A stretch of DNA of 31,388 bases from a virus. The stretch is taken from positions 1-31,388 of IMG/VR virus record IMGVR_UViG_3300042935_000229. One strand, 5' to 3'. The notes under the pieces were generated by a model. The model ran no database searches. It saw only the letters and a program-made list of their open reading frames with translations, and was not told where the DNA came from. Of this stretch, positions 30,205 through 31,388 are shown one piece after another. Made by a program: the position numbers and the translations under genes. Positions within the stretch are counted from its first letter, which is position 1. Every line of letters starts with the position of its first letter.

Positions 30205-31103
30205 TGTCATCGGGTAATGGTGGAATTATCGGAGTTGTCAATACCCCTACCACTACGGTTGCGTCTGGCGTGTGGGGTATTAATGAAGTTTTTGATGCAA
30301 GAAAAGCAGATATTTGGCCTGGACAACCTGTTTTAATTAATTACCTTGTTATTGCTGGTGGAGGTGGAGGTGTTAGCGGAGGTGGTGGTGCAGGAGGTTA
30401 TCAAACATCTACTGAAACTTTAAACCCTGGAACAGCTTATACGATAACTATTGGTGCTGGTGGTGCTGCAGGAGTAAATGGTTCAGATTCTGTAATATCA
30501 GGTTCAGGATTAACCACTATTACTTCTGTAGGTGGCGGTGCTAGTGCATCTGCTGGAAATAATGGAGCAAGCGGTGGATCAGGTGGCGGTGGCGCAGCTT
30601 CAGGAAGCGGAACAACCACAGGCGGTTCAGGTACAACAGGACAAGGAAAAGCTGGTGGTGGTAATGTTGGATTTACTGCTAGTCCATATCCATCAGGCGG
30701 TGGAGGTGGTGCAGGTGCTACGGGTGCAAACGCAGTAAATTCCACAACTTCAGGTGACGGTGGTGCTGGAACTGCATCTTCAATTACTGGTTCTTCTGTA
30801 ACTAGGGCTGGCGGTGGTGGCGGTGCTACTTATTCAACAGGAAATCCATCAGGTGCTGGTGGTGCTGGTGGCGGTGGCGCAGGTAATGGAACTGGTAACG
30901 GAACTGCTGGAACTGCCAATACAGGCGGTGGTGGTGGCGGTACTTATTCAGGTGGAACTGGCGGTGCTGGCGGTTCAGGAGTTGTTATCCTTTCTGTTCC
31001 AACTGCTAGATATTCAGGAACTACAACTGGAAGCCCATCCGTTACTACATCAGGCTCAAACACAATTCTTACTTATAACTCATCAGGGAGTTACACAGCA
31101 TGA
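30204..31103 (+). CDS. Glycine-rich fibre protein, 299 aa
   Basis: After a short N-terminal fibre-attachment part, residues about 50-255 are dominated by Gly runs (GGGGGVSGGGGAGGYQTSTE, GGGGGAGATGANAV and similar), as in Gly-rich receptor-binding or host-specificity proteins. The VIAGGGGG opening and the final VVILSVPTARYSG segment are common to this family. It starts with a 1-nt overlap with the preceding gene and ends overlapping the next (ATGA). Confidence 0.75.
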   Translation: MSSGNGGIIGVVNTPTTTVASGVWGINEVFDARKADIWPGQPVLINYLVIAGGGGGVSGGGGAGGYQTSTETLNPGTAYTITIGAGGAAGVNGSDSVISGSGLTTITSVGGGASASAGNNGASGGSGGGGAASGSGTTTGGSGTTGQGKAGGGNVGFTASPYPSGGGGGAGATGANAVNSTTSGDGGAGTASSITGSSVTRAGGGGGATYSTGNPSGAGGAGGGGAGNGTGNGTAGTANTGGGGGGTYSGGTGGAGGSGVVILSVPTARYSGTTTGSPSVTTSGSNTILTYNSSGSYTA

Positions 31104-31388
31104 GTCATTACGCTAAAGTCCTTAATGGACAAGTTACACAAGTTATTGTTGCTGAAGCCGACTTCTTTAATACTTTTGTAGATTCATCACCAGGTCAATG
31201 GATTCAGACTTCTTACAATACTCATGGTAATCAACACCCTGAGAATAGACCTTTGCGTGGAAACTATGCTGGAATAGGATACACATACGACTCAGTAAAC
31301 GATGTATTTTATGCTCCCAAACCTTACGCAAGTTGGACATTGAATCAATCAACATGGTTGTGGGAATCTCCTGTCCCAATGCCTACAG
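31100..31388 (+). CDS. C-terminal fibre-type protein (3' partial)
   Basis: Starts at ATG 31100 in an ATGA overlap; cut by the window end after 96 codons. The visible part, SHYAKVLNGQVTQVIVAEAD, FNTFVDSSPGQWIQTSYNTH, LRGNYAGIGYTYDSVNDVFY and PYASWTLNQSTWLWESPVP, is the hallmark of a protein common in cyanophages and other aquatic phages. Function is not well established; fibre- or virion-associated in my recollection. Confidence 0.8.
   Translation, partial: MSHYAKVLNGQVTQVIVAEADFFNTFVDSSPGQWIQTSYNTHGNQHPENRPLRGNYAGIGYTYDSVNDVFYAPKPYASWTLNQSTWLWESPVPMPT

Noticed and set aside
30437-31116. Several ORFs in other frames of the Gly-rich gene (30437-30745 minus, 30532-30738 plus, 30814-31116 plus)
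   Set aside because: Runs of GGT/GGC/GGA keep other frames open; the products are repetitive Val/Ala/Pro-rich translations without start signals.
1-31388. Lysogeny genes (integrase, CI/Cro repressor, excisionase), CRISPR arrays and insertion sequences
   Set aside because: None found; small HTH proteins are not sufficient evidence of lysogeny. The window may lack part of the genome, so temperate life cannot be excluded.

Overview
The window looks like most of the genome of a short-tailed, P22-type virus of a Gram-negative bacterium. The head genes are in the order small terminase, large terminase, P22-type portal, scaffold, P22-type coat protein, head fibre and fibre genes (21.1-31.4 kb). The far end of the window opens inside a P22 gp10-like tail adaptor gene, followed by ejection-protein candidates, a tail-collar protein and a lysis cassette. 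The window therefore reads as a permuted segment of one phage map whose ends lie in the tail region. The moderate to low GC content, the Gly/Thr/Ser-rich fibre genes and the small protein families (DUF5856-like, DUF6321-like, and the C-terminal fibre protein starting MSHYAKV) suggest an aquatic bacterioplankton host, possibly a betaproteobacterium. This is inference only. I see no integrase, CI/Cro-type repressor, tRNA or CRISPR.

Layout. (1) 1-7466, plus: tail adaptor, two small proteins, three ejection/internal-virion candidates and a collar-domain tail protein. (2) 7468-10120, plus: five small membrane proteins in a tightly overlapped row, then a three-TM holin and an M15 peptidase endolysin. 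(3) 10117-12834, minus: an early operon with four small genes (one HTH), ERF annealing protein, YqaJ-type exonuclease, SSB and a lipoprotein. (4) 12835-13526: a control region of almost 700 bp with divergent promoters, an operator-like palindrome, TAGGC/GCCTA dyads and a long hairpin whose loop can pair with downstream sequence. (5) 13527-16972, plus: a small protein, a 34-residue membrane protein, a replication-type protein, a C5 cytosine methyltransferase carrying a second gene nested in another frame, a Ref-like HNH nuclease, RusA, a winged-helix protein and a DUF5856-like protein. (6) 16984-20475, plus: small Cys-rich and Lys-rich proteins, a phage GroES, a virion-like protein and an LPD23/HExxH metallopeptidase-like polyvalent protein. 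(7) 20450-21049, minus: four tiny genes coupled by ATGA overlaps. (8) 21153-31388, plus: packaging, head and fibre module.

How it works together. Two minus-strand operons share the palindrome GTAAAC(A/T)GTTTAC next to their predicted promoters, which suggests one common regulator. ERF, exonuclease and SSB form a single-strand-annealing recombination set, complemented by RusA and Ref on the plus strand. The methyltransferase probably modifies phage DNA. The GroES homologue probably redirects host GroEL to a phage protein, with the coat protein a natural guess. Holin and endolysin end the cycle.

The most notable candidates are the nested ORF at 14449-14907, which has its own AAGGAG site inside the methyltransferase gene, the 12.95-13.44 kb control/structured-RNA region, and the chain of microgenes at 20.45-21.05 kb.
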